From Bacteroidaceae bacterium (GTDB taxonomy: Bacteria; Bacteroidota; Bacteroidia; Bacteroidales; Bacteroidaceae): 40,658 nt of DNA. The stretch spans positions 1-40,658 of the forward strand of contig JAKSIX010000020.1 in NCBI GenBank assembly GCA_024398595.1. The letters are read 5' to 3'. The notes beneath the pieces are model-generated. The model was not told where the DNA came from and did no database searches. It was given only the letters and a program-made list of their open reading frames with translations. This document shows positions 34,057-40,658 of the stretch, piece by piece. Position 1 is the stretch's first letter; every line of letters begins with the position of its first letter. The translations under genes were made by a program, and so were the position numbers.

Positions 34057-34895
34057 AAGGCACAATCATAGTGACAGGAGCTACAGGCAGCATGGGAACC
34101 GCCGCTGTCAGGCAGCTTACAGACAAAGGCTACAGCGTAATCATGGCCTGCCGCAATATGGAAAAGGCAGACAATGTACGGAAGGATATTATTGTCAGGA
34201 ATCCATCTGCGACTGTATATTCATTACATCTTAATCTGTCAGGCCCTGATTCCATCCGGAAGTTCGCATCAACCGTATCGGCACTCATACCAGACGAAGG
34301 GCTTGAACTTAAAGGACTCTTCAACAATGCAGGAATCATCAACCGTAAATATGGGCTTACAGACTATGGCATTGAGCGTACGCTTGCCACGAATTATATC
34401 GGCCCGTATCTGCTGACCAGACTTCTTCTGCCGCTTATGGCAAATGACGCACACATCGTGAATATGGTATCACTGACCTGCCGGTACGCCTCCGTCGGAA
34501 AGGATCTGTTCGACAGACCGGAAAGCCGTTTCAGCCAGCTCGGCACATACGCCGATACCAAACTCGCACTGCTTCTGTCCAGCATAGCTCTGGCAGACAG
34601 GCTTTCGGGCGATAACAGGAATATCCGCGTGAATGTAGCTGACCCAGGTGTCGTCAACAGCAATATGCTGTCAATGGGCCGCTGGTTTGACCCACTCGCC
34701 GATGCGCTGTTCCGCCCATTCTGCAAGAGTCCTGAAAAAGGCGTACTGCCAGCCATCAATGCCTTGCATACCGGCAGCAGCCTGATGTACTTCAAAGGCA
34801 ATGGCAGCAAGCCAATCCCGGAGAAATACAAAAGCCACCCCGATATAGAGTGGCTTTGGAATAAGACAGCTGAACTGTGCAGGCTTACTGACTGA
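34053..34895 (+). CDS. Short-chain dehydrogenase/reductase (second, retinol dehydrogenase-like)
   Basis: A 280-residue SDR with TGATGSMG (8-15), a basic residue at 35 that favours NADPH, FNNAGI (90-95), Ser140 and the pair Tyr166-Lys170 (YADTK). Its order of motifs resembles retinol dehydrogenase/WWOX-type SDRs, a different branch from the first SDR. A longer frame begins at 33891 inside the previous gene; I chose ATG 34053 because it overlaps that gene's stop (ATGA) and begins exactly at the Rossmann strand. It ends the operon and its last 11 bases overlap the convergent GH3 gene. Confidence 0.87.
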   Translation: MKGTIIVTGATGSMGTAAVRQLTDKGYSVIMACRNMEKADNVRKDIIVRNPSATVYSLHLNLSGPDSIRKFASTVSALIPDEGLELKGLFNNAGIINRKYGLTDYGIERTLATNYIGPYLLTRLLLPLMANDAHIVNMVSLTCRYASVGKDLFDRPESRFSQLGTYADTKLALLLSSIALADRLSGDNRNIRVNVADPGVVNSNMLSMGRWFDPLADALFRPFCKSPEKGVLPAINALHTGSSLMYFKGNGSKPIPEKYKSHPDIEWLWNKTAELCRLTD

Positions 34896-37212
34896 CAGCT
34901 TCCGAGGCGAACACATCGTGCTCAACCTTGACATAATCCTTTGCCAGCTTATACACAGCCATTGCACGGGAATCTTCAACAGAAGCCCTGAAAAAAACGA
35001 TATAGCTGCCCCTGTCGCTTATCCAGCTGTGGCTGTCATTGTGGAACGATGCCAGTTCGTAATTAGTCACCTTGAATGTAAGTGTCTGGCTCTCACCCGG
35101 CTCCAGCAGTCCGGTCTTGGCGTATGCCTTCAATTCTGCGGCAGGCTTGTAAATCGTACCCTTAGGTGCTGAGACATAGAGCTGCACAGCCTCCTTGCCG
35201 GCCACCTTGCCCGTGTTGCGTACAGTTACGGTAGCGACGAAACCATCCTTCACTGCCTTCACTGTCGCCTTGGAATACTCAAACGTGGTATAGCTCAGAC
35301 CATAGCCGAACGGATATGATACTTCCTTACCTTCCGTATGGAAATAGCGGTAGCCTACGTTCACACCTTCCTTATATACCACGCGGTCAATGTTGGGACG
35401 CACAGCGGCACGTCCGCCCCACCCTGCAGGTGCTGCCGCAGTCTCACCGTGAAGCGGGAAATTGGCCGATGACGGATGATCCATCACGGAAATCGGGAAT
35501 GTCATAGTCAGCTTGCCCGAAGGATTTGCCTTGCCGGTCAGAATATCGGCAATGGAGTAACCTGCTTCCTGCCCCGGCTGCCAGGCCATCAGAATAGCAT
35601 CCGGCAGACCTTTCCAAGATGCGGTCTCAATCACATTTCCCATATTGAGCACAACCACGACTTTCTTTCCTGCAATGTGATAAGCCTGACACACATTAGC
35701 TATCAGCCTGCGTTCCACATCCGTAATGTCGAAATTGGCAATGTCGCGGTCTCCGCCCTCACCAGCCTGACGGCCGATTGTTATCACGGCAATATCCGAC
35801 TCACGCACCTGTGTCTCTATGGCAGCCATTGACAGATCCACCTCTGCCGTAGTCTCAGTGCTTCCCCATCCGCGGTTCACTCTGGTCACGGCCTTCATTG
35901 CGCGGTCATAGTCCTTGTACGCCTTGTACATATCGGCAAGATTCCGGTTCAGCTGAAGTCCTGCCTCTGCAAGACCTTTGTCAAGCGAAATCACGTATGC
36001 CTTGTTCACATCGCCAGAGCCTGTACCTCCGGCAATTATATCGTACGATGTCACACCGAACAGGGCCACCCTCTTCACGTTATCGCCGAAAGGCAGTGCC
36101 CCACCTTCGTTCTTCAGCAGCACCATAGCCTCGTTTGCGGCCTGGCGCGTAAGCTCTGCGTGGGCCTTCAGATCCGGCTTGTTGCTGTTCTGATAACCCT
36201 TGAAATGCGGAGTCTTCACAATGAACTTGAGCATACGCCTTACACAGATATCAACATCCTCCATTGACAGCTCGCCGCTGTTCACCTTATCTATAATCTC
36301 CTGTGACTGAGATACAGCACCCGGTTCCATCAGGTCATTACCGGCCTGAATCTGCCCGGCTGTGTTGCGCTGTCCAGTCCAGTCGGTCATTACAAGTCCG
36401 TCGTAGCCCCATTCCTCACGGAGTACGGTGGTGAGCAGTTCCCTGTCCGCCTGTGTGAACTTGCCGTTTATCTTGTTGTACGATGACATTATCGTCCAGG
36501 GATTGGCCTCCTTGACTGCAATCTCGAATCCCTTCAGATAAATCTCGCGCAATGTACGCGCATCGATAATCTCATCCACAGCCATACGGTTAGTCTCCTG
36601 ACTGTTGGCCGCAAAATGCTTCGCACTGGTACCAACTCCATTGCTCTGCACACCACGGATGAACGCCGCAGCACTCTTGCCGGCCACCACAGGATCCTCG
36701 GAATAATACTCGAAATTACGGCCGCAGAGCGGTGAACGGTGGATGTTCAATGCCGGTGCAAGCAGTACGTCTGTGCCGTATTCCAACACTTCCTGCCCCA
36801 TTGCCGCGCCTACTTCCTCAATAAGCGTGGTGTTCCACGTGCTTGCCATAGCCGTACCCACAGGGAAGCCTGTGGCATAGAAAGTACCTTCCTGCCCCTG
36901 ACGTGTCGGACTGATTCGCAGGCCAGCCGGGCCGTCGCTCAGAACCGTCGGAGTTATGCCCAGCCGGTCAATGTCCTGCGTCACGCCTGCCGAGCCGGGA
37001 CACAGCTGGTTCAGGTTGCCGAACTTGCTGTTCTGACCGCTTATCTGGCGGTTCTGTCCGCCGACAAGAAGCGCGGCCTTCTCCTCGAGTGTCATAGCCT
37101 TGACAACCTCGTCAATGTTATTCTCTGTAAGCGCAATCTGCTGTGCGCCCATTCCGGATGCCAGCAGCATAAGCGATGCCGTCATCCCAAGTCTGATTCC
37201 TTTCATTCCCAT
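34885..37212 (-). CDS. Glycoside hydrolase family 3 (beta-glucosidase-like)
   Basis: A 775-residue exported GH3 enzyme. A signal peptide (about 1-23, ending GAQ) is followed by the N-terminal barrel with KHFAAN (199-204) and the nucleophile Asp277 in GLVMTDWTG, the alpha/beta sandwich domain (about 360-600) and a C-terminal fibronectin III-like domain (about 660-750). Family activities include beta-glucosidase and beta-xylosidase; the sequence does not decide which. A second in-frame ATG at 37206 could be the true start; both give the same mature protein. The gene converges on the end of the SDR operon with an 11-base overlap. Confidence 0.92.
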   Translation of the reverse strand: MGMKGIRLGMTASLMLLASGMGAQQIALTENNIDEVVKAMTLEEKAALLVGGQNRQISGQNSKFGNLNQLCPGSAGVTQDIDRLGITPTVLSDGPAGLRISPTRQGQEGTFYATGFPVGTAMASTWNTTLIEEVGAAMGQEVLEYGTDVLLAPALNIHRSPLCGRNFEYYSEDPVVAGKSAAAFIRGVQSNGVGTSAKHFAANSQETNRMAVDEIIDARTLREIYLKGFEIAVKEANPWTIMSSYNKINGKFTQADRELLTTVLREEWGYDGLVMTDWTGQRNTAGQIQAGNDLMEPGAVSQSQEIIDKVNSGELSMEDVDICVRRMLKFIVKTPHFKGYQNSNKPDLKAHAELTRQAANEAMVLLKNEGGALPFGDNVKRVALFGVTSYDIIAGGTGSGDVNKAYVISLDKGLAEAGLQLNRNLADMYKAYKDYDRAMKAVTRVNRGWGSTETTAEVDLSMAAIETQVRESDIAVITIGRQAGEGGDRDIANFDITDVERRLIANVCQAYHIAGKKVVVVLNMGNVIETASWKGLPDAILMAWQPGQEAGYSIADILTGKANPSGKLTMTFPISVMDHPSSANFPLHGETAAAPAGWGGRAAVRPNIDRVVYKEGVNVGYRYFHTEGKEVSYPFGYGLSYTTFEYSKATVKAVKDGFVATVTVRNTGKVAGKEAVQLYVSAPKGTIYKPAAELKAYAKTGLLEPGESQTLTFKVTNYELASFHNDSHSWISDRGSYIVFFRASVEDSRAMAVYKLAKDYVKVEHDVFASEAVSQ

Positions 37213-37331
37213 ATTCAGTCAGTTAATTATTGTCTCCACATACTTTGTACACCTGTGCTCTTCAGCCACAGACAACTGCAAAAAACCAATTTATTTCCAA
37301 CCGGATGTGATATCAATTCTTATTGACTGAG

Positions 37332-38282
37332 TTAGAGACTCTCAAGAATATCCATCGGCACACCGGTACATTGCGAAATGATATCCAATGAGACACCTGC
37401 AGCCTTTAATTTGGTAGCATCCTCAATGGCTTTTTCTTTGCGGCCCTCTTCGCGGCCCTCTTCGCGGCCCTCTTCGCGGCCAACGGTACGCCCAAGTTCA
37501 TTTCCCTTGTCAATAGCGGCCTCAAGTTCAGCTGCGCGGTCAAGCTCGGCATGGAACTTGGCCAGATAGTCCATCTGTTCTTCGTACGTCATGGCGGTAA
37601 AGTTAGAGATATCAAACAGCTTTTCCAAACCTTTATCGTGAAATTCTTCGGGAATGGACTTCAGCGACCCCATATTTCGCAGCAGCCATATCATCCTGTC
37701 GGCCAGACTGTTCAGGTCTGAGACCTCCTTTCTGAACTTGGGCAGTTCCACTGTCACGAAGTGCACGTTGTCCGTCAGGGTCTTGCTGATGTCGCTGTCA
37801 TTGCGTAAGCAGAAGGTGTTGATGACGCTGTCCGTCGTCCTGCCACCGCCCATACAGAAATCCATGATGGCAATGATGTACAGTGGTGTCAGCTGATATT
37901 TCCTGTCACCGCCCCGCACCTGTTCCCGAATGGGATAAGTCGAATAATATACCAGGCGGTCATTGAAATTCTTCTTCTCGGCCAGCTGCATCTCGATGAC
38001 TACGGTCTCTCCGTCTCCGGTCGTAGCTCTGATGTCGAATACGGTCTTCTTGCCATCGGGGCTGTCGCCCATGTTCTCCTGATTTCCCAGTGTCAATGTC
38101 CTGACGTGCAGGTCGGGCAGAATGCTGTCAATGAGCATCTTGAGCAGTTCCTCGTTGCCCGGTGTCGCGAAGACGCGCTTGAAGGCATAATCGACTCTGA
38201 GGTCAATGAACCTGATGTCCTCATCATTTGGATTGATCACTGACGCAGCAGGTGCGGAAATTTCTTCTTCTGATTTTTTCAT
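37332..38282 (-). CDS. Rpn/PD-(D/E)XK nuclease family transposase-like protein
   Basis: A 316-residue protein of the Rpn (recombination-promoting nuclease) or PD-(D/E)XK transposase-like family, frequent in Bacteroidota genomes. The N-terminal nuclease fold shows FIDLRVDYAFKRVF, then Asp83 (VFDIRATT) and Glu97/Gln99 (VVIEMQ), the catalytic set. A helical middle part follows, then a low-complexity EEGR repeat (about 268-281) and a conserved C-terminal helix ending GVPMDILESL. An upstream in-frame TTG at 38288 is not needed; ATG 38282 is used. No terminal inverted repeats are obvious at the gene edges, so I see no intact insertion sequence. Confidence 0.88.
   Translation of the reverse strand: MKKSEEEISAPAASVINPNDEDIRFIDLRVDYAFKRVFATPGNEELLKMLIDSILPDLHVRTLTLGNQENMGDSPDGKKTVFDIRATTGDGETVVIEMQLAEKKNFNDRLVYYSTYPIREQVRGGDRKYQLTPLYIIAIMDFCMGGGRTTDSVINTFCLRNDSDISKTLTDNVHFVTVELPKFRKEVSDLNSLADRMIWLLRNMGSLKSIPEEFHDKGLEKLFDISNFTAMTYEEQMDYLAKFHAELDRAAELEAAIDKGNELGRTVGREEGREEGREEGRKEKAIEDATKLKAAGVSLDIISQCTGVPMDILESL
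37440..37481 (-). repeat. 12-bp in-frame tandem repeat inside the Rpn-family gene
   Basis: The plus-strand unit GCGGCCCTCTTC occurs three times in perfect tandem (37440-37451, 37452-37463, 37464-37475) followed by a half copy. On the coding strand each unit encodes Glu-Glu-Gly-Arg, so changes in copy number keep the frame. Confidence 0.95.
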
Positions 38283-38409
38283 AATCAATTAGATTTGATG
38301 TGTTTATAAAAATGTTCATGGCATACCAATCTATCAGTTGCTGTGATTTCATGGATTACCGATGGCGAAGATAACAGAAAGTGTCAAATAATTATCACAT
38401 CTTTTTTAA

Positions 38410-38417
38410 TAATTTTG
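38410..38417 (+). promoter_or_regulatory. -7 promoter element (TAATTTTG) for the carboxylesterase gene
   Basis: An exact TAnnTTTG match 29 bases before ATG 38447. It falls inside a longer possible reading frame that begins at 38381, which argues against that upstream start and also against ATG 38420. Confidence 0.55.
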
Positions 38418-38446
38418 CAATGCGAATCTTGCTGTCTGACACAATT

Positions 38447-39958
38447 ATGAAAACCGACATCATCTGCAGCATTCTCCGTCTGTCTGCCGTACTCACATTG
38501 ACAATAGTTTTAACCGGATGCCAAAAGGTATGCCCGATACTGGATATTGAGGGCGGACAGGTGCAGGGCATCAGTACCGACATAAAGGACGTATATGTAT
38601 TTCGCGGGATTCCGTATGCCGCGCCACCAATTCACGGACTGCGATGGAAGGCCCCCCAGCCGGTGATTCCCTGGGACGGTGTCCGAATCTGCGACAGATT
38701 CGGCAGGCCGGGGTTCCAGCACACGCAATTCAACGGAGGATATTATACCGAATGGGGCTATGGCGATGAATCCACCTACAGCGAAGACTGTCTGTACCTG
38801 AATGTGTGGACCGGCAAGCCCGGACAGAGCGATGCCAGGATGCCGGTCATCCTGTGGATACACGGTGGAGGCTGCCGTGAGGGTTTCGGTTCCGAGCCTG
38901 AATTTGACGGACAGGAGATTGCAGCCAAGGATGTGGTACTCGTGACCATCAACTACCGTCTCGGCGTATTCGGCTTTCTGGCCCACCCCGAGCTTACGGC
39001 CGAGAGCGGGTACAATGCTTCCGGTGACTATGGTCTGTTGGACCAGATTCAATCACTCAAGTGGGTGCAGGACAATATCGCCGCATTCGGCGGTGATCCC
39101 GACAATGTGACCCTTGCCGGTCAGAGTGCAGGCGGAGGGTGTGTGCGTATGCTCTGCGAATCGCCGTTGGCACGCGGTCTCTTCCATAAGGCGGTAATAA
39201 TGAGCGCAGGCGGTCTGGCCACGACCCAAGAATCCAAGACCGACCTCAGCGAGTTTCATCAGGCCGAGCAGAAATCGAAGGCCATTATGGACTGGGCCGG
39301 CTATACCTCGCTTGACAAGATGCGCGAGGCCAGCACCGAGGCCATCTTCTCCGTTGCCGAGATATACAATTCCGCCACCGGCGACTTCGCAGGCATAAAA
39401 GGCATGTCGCCTCTGAACGGCTACCAGCACCCTATCATTGAGGGTTATGTATCTACAAAAAGCTTTGATGAGGCCGCTTTGGACGGAACTTTGGCCGACG
39501 TACCTTATATGATAGGCTATACAATGAATGACTACCGTGAGATGTCAGATGAAATCATAGACTTCTGTCTGAACCGCGAGGCAATGGGCGGCAAGGCCTG
39601 GGCATACGAGTTCGCCCGCCCGCTGCCTGACGACAACTCACACCCGGAAGCACGCAAAGCCCATCAGGAAAGCACCGACGAGGACAGTCCCCTCACCCGG
39701 CTGGAAGGAGCCTTCCACTCATCCGATCTCTGGTATTTCTTCAAGTCAATGCGTCACAGCTGGCGTCCCTGGACCAAAGGCGACTGGGATCTCTCCGAGA
39801 AGATGCTCACCGCCTGGACCAACTTTGCCCGCTACGGCAATCCCAACGGACCGGAATACGGCGACTGGAATCCGTGTACCTCCGACAATCCGACGCTTAT
39901 GCTGTTCAAGCTGGATGCCTCCGGCAACGAAGCCTCCGAAATGGGGAGTCACCAATGA
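38447..39958 (+). CDS. Type B carboxylesterase lipoprotein
   Basis: A 503-residue exported alpha/beta-hydrolase. The lipoprotein signal ends in LTGC (Cys25). The family landmarks are all visible: FRGIPYAAPP, the EDCLYLNVW signature, the oxyanion HGGG, nucleophile Ser227 in GQSAGGG and His424 in GAFHSSDLWYFF. It hydrolyses carboxylic esters, perhaps of plant or host compounds, at the outer surface or periplasm. I use ATG 38447 because it gives a clean lipoprotein signal and lies just after the promoter. The stop codon TGA is part of a truncated copy of the repeat that follows, so the 3' end may have been reshaped by that element. Confidence 0.9.
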   Translation: MKTDIICSILRLSAVLTLTIVLTGCQKVCPILDIEGGQVQGISTDIKDVYVFRGIPYAAPPIHGLRWKAPQPVIPWDGVRICDRFGRPGFQHTQFNGGYYTEWGYGDESTYSEDCLYLNVWTGKPGQSDARMPVILWIHGGGCREGFGSEPEFDGQEIAAKDVVLVTINYRLGVFGFLAHPELTAESGYNASGDYGLLDQIQSLKWVQDNIAAFGGDPDNVTLAGQSAGGGCVRMLCESPLARGLFHKAVIMSAGGLATTQESKTDLSEFHQAEQKSKAIMDWAGYTSLDKMREASTEAIFSVAEIYNSATGDFAGIKGMSPLNGYQHPIIEGYVSTKSFDEAALDGTLADVPYMIGYTMNDYREMSDEIIDFCLNREAMGGKAWAYEFARPLPDDNSHPEARKAHQESTDEDSPLTRLEGAFHSSDLWYFFKSMRHSWRPWTKGDWDLSEKMLTAWTNFARYGNPNGPEYGDWNPCTSDNPTLMLFKLDASGNEASEMGSHQ

Positions 39959-39965
39959 ACAGGGA

Positions 39966-40027
39966 AAATGAACAGGGGACAGGCTCCGTTCACAGCAAAT
40001 GAACAGGGGACAGGCTCCGTTCACAGC
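39966..40027. repeat. 31-bp tandem duplication with REP-like hairpin
   Basis: Two perfect adjacent 31-bp copies (39966-39996 and 39997-40027) are preceded by a truncated third copy (about 39954-39964) that holds the carboxylesterase stop codon. Each unit contains TGAAC and GTTCA arms around GGGG-ACAGG-CTCC, so it can fold into a roughly 9-bp hairpin with one bulge and one G-T pair. The core GGGGACAGGCTCC resembles palindromic repeats often linked to REP-associated Y1 transposases; no such transposase is in this window. Confidence 0.9.
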
Positions 40028-40182
40028 ACGTTTTTCACCATAGGGGTTCCGCCAACATTTGCACCAAAAGTCACAATAAGACTGCCTGAACTTCCGATAG
40101 TTAAACGATTGAATTCTGATTCATGAAGAGGCCCGGATCCGACATGGAAACCGGGCTTCGTAGTATTCGAAAAATGGGAATT
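40028..40182. other. Intergenic stretch between the repeat and the DUF4491 gene
   Basis: I see no gene. The frame of the carboxylesterase stays open from its stop to 40123 (55 codons), which could be a degraded extension or chance. A 6-bp GC stem pairs 40131-40136 (GCCCGG) with 40151-40156 (CCGGGC) downstream of the DUF4491 stop; it lacks a U-run, so it is only a weak terminator candidate. Confidence 0.4.
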
Positions 40183-40464
40183 TTACTTTTTCTTGGGATT
40201 TGATGGGAACCAGCCTTTGGCTACTCTCTTTTCTTGTTGAAACAGTTCCAGTATCGACCAGAAACAGCTGAAACCTATGACGCCCAATATTGCCGAAAGA
40301 ACTCCCTTGGACAGAAGTGATGCAATGCAGAAACCCAGTCCGACAACAGCGAACAGCCACCAGCATCCCTTTCCCCAATAATATTCAGCTTTGATTACAA
40401 TAGGATGGAATAATCCTATTATCAAGAATGCAGATGCACCAAGTATGATTCCTGTCCAGTCCAT
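40183..40464 (-). CDS. DUF4491 family small membrane protein
   Basis: A 93-residue protein of unknown function that I recognise as DUF4491, common in Bacteroidota. It has three hydrophobic segments (about 5-22, 35-50 and 52-70) and a basic C-terminal tail ending in Lys residues, expected to lie in the cytoplasm. The motif GLFHPIVIKAEYYWG after the first helix is characteristic. A one-mismatch -7 element (TAACTTTA on the minus strand, 40484-40491) lies 20 bases before the ATG. No function can be assigned. Confidence 0.85.
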   Translation of the reverse strand: MDWTGIILGASAFLIIGLFHPIVIKAEYYWGKGCWWLFAVVGLGFCIASLLSKGVLSAILGVIGFSCFWSILELFQQEKRVAKGWFPSNPKKK

Positions 40465-40483
40465 AAATTGAGGTTTATCTGGA

Positions 40484-40491
40484 TAAAGTTA
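40484..40491 (-). promoter_or_regulatory. Possible -7 element for the DUF4491 gene
   Basis: Read on the minus strand this is TAACTTTA, one mismatch from TAnnTTTG, placed 20 bases before the start codon. Confidence 0.3.
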
Positions 40492-40611
40492 GCAATTATT
40501 CCATATACTATGAGGTATTTCAAGAAAGAACCTTTCTTCCAGCTGCACTGAAACTTACAGAGATAGGCGGCTTAGGTCTATCTGTCTGTTCTTTCTAATC
40601 CCCCGGCCACT

Positions 40612-40658
40612 CTATTTGTCGTCCTTCCGCAGTTTCTCCTCGTATTTCTTGTCATAGG
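40612..40658 (-). CDS. 3' end of a truncated minus-strand gene
   Basis: The minus strand reads YDKKYEEKLRKDDK and then TAG at 40612-40614, entering from the window edge. The highly charged, helix-like ending and the same orientation as DUF4491 suggest a real gene end, but only 14 codons are visible and I cannot name the protein. The gap 40465-40611 holds a 7-bp AT-rich inverted repeat (40522-40528 with 40532-40538) and nothing else I can support. Confidence 0.45.
   Translation of the reverse strand, partial: YDKKYEEKLRKDDK

Noticed and set aside
37332-38282. Complete insertion sequence
   Set aside because: I could find no terminal inverted repeats or target-site duplication around the Rpn-like gene, so only the gene itself is reported.
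38381-38446. Longer carboxylesterase start
   Set aside because: The exact -7 promoter element at 38410-38417 lies inside this extension, and only ATG 38447 gives a proper lipoprotein signal.
39966-40027. CRISPR array
   Set aside because: The two repeats are directly adjacent with no spacer, and no cas genes are present.

Overview
The window looks like chromosomal DNA of a member of the Bacteroidota, most likely a host-associated Bacteroidales; I cannot fix the genus. The evidence is nine exact matches to the Bacteroidota -7 promoter element TAnnTTTG, each just upstream of a gene, together with weak Shine-Dalgarno use, a Bacteroides-type LeuA, a hybrid two-component system (HTCS) regulator, an OmpA protein, GH3 and GH18 glycosidases, exported lipoproteins and a DUF4491 protein. 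I recognised no rRNA, tRNA or CRISPR array.

Layout. 1-5236 (+): an operon of an S9 peptidase lipoprotein, leuA, an RluA-type pseudouridine synthase and a flavin reductase-like protein. 5238-8208 (-): a two-gene redox operon of a Tat-type aldo/keto reductase-ferredoxin and a membrane polyferredoxin that looks like a NapH-NapG fusion with an internal Tat signal. 8292-14858: tcdA, a GH18 protein, a gene remnant, an Omp85-type barrel, a nitroreductase lipoprotein and mutS2. 14855-18841 (-): a 1328-residue HTCS with no SusC/SusD genes nearby. 19037-22808: an OmpA-family protein with a strong terminator, an SGNH/GDSL hydrolase and a MATE transporter.

22879-34895 (+) is the most interesting region. 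Twelve tightly spaced genes appear to run from one promoter: an exported helical-repeat protein, a condensation-domain-like enzyme, an adenylate-forming ligase, a free-standing acyl carrier protein, an MFS transporter, proB, proA, an HD hydrolase, a steroid 5-alpha-reductase homologue, an Old Yellow Enzyme-type oxidoreductase and two short-chain dehydrogenases. The first half looks like a minimal acyl activation, carrier and transfer system with an exporter. The second half looks like a reductive enone/ketone module of the kind known for gut bacterial conversion of bile acids and steroids. What the two halves do together is unknown to me.

34885-40658: a GH3 beta-glucosidase, an Rpn/PD-(D/E)XK transposase-like nuclease with in-frame 12-bp repeats, a type B carboxylesterase lipoprotein followed by a 31-bp REP-like tandem repeat, a DUF4491 membrane protein and the 3' end of another minus-strand gene. 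Convergent genes are packed very tightly throughout: three pairs overlap at their stop codons and three more lie 1 to 19 bases apart.
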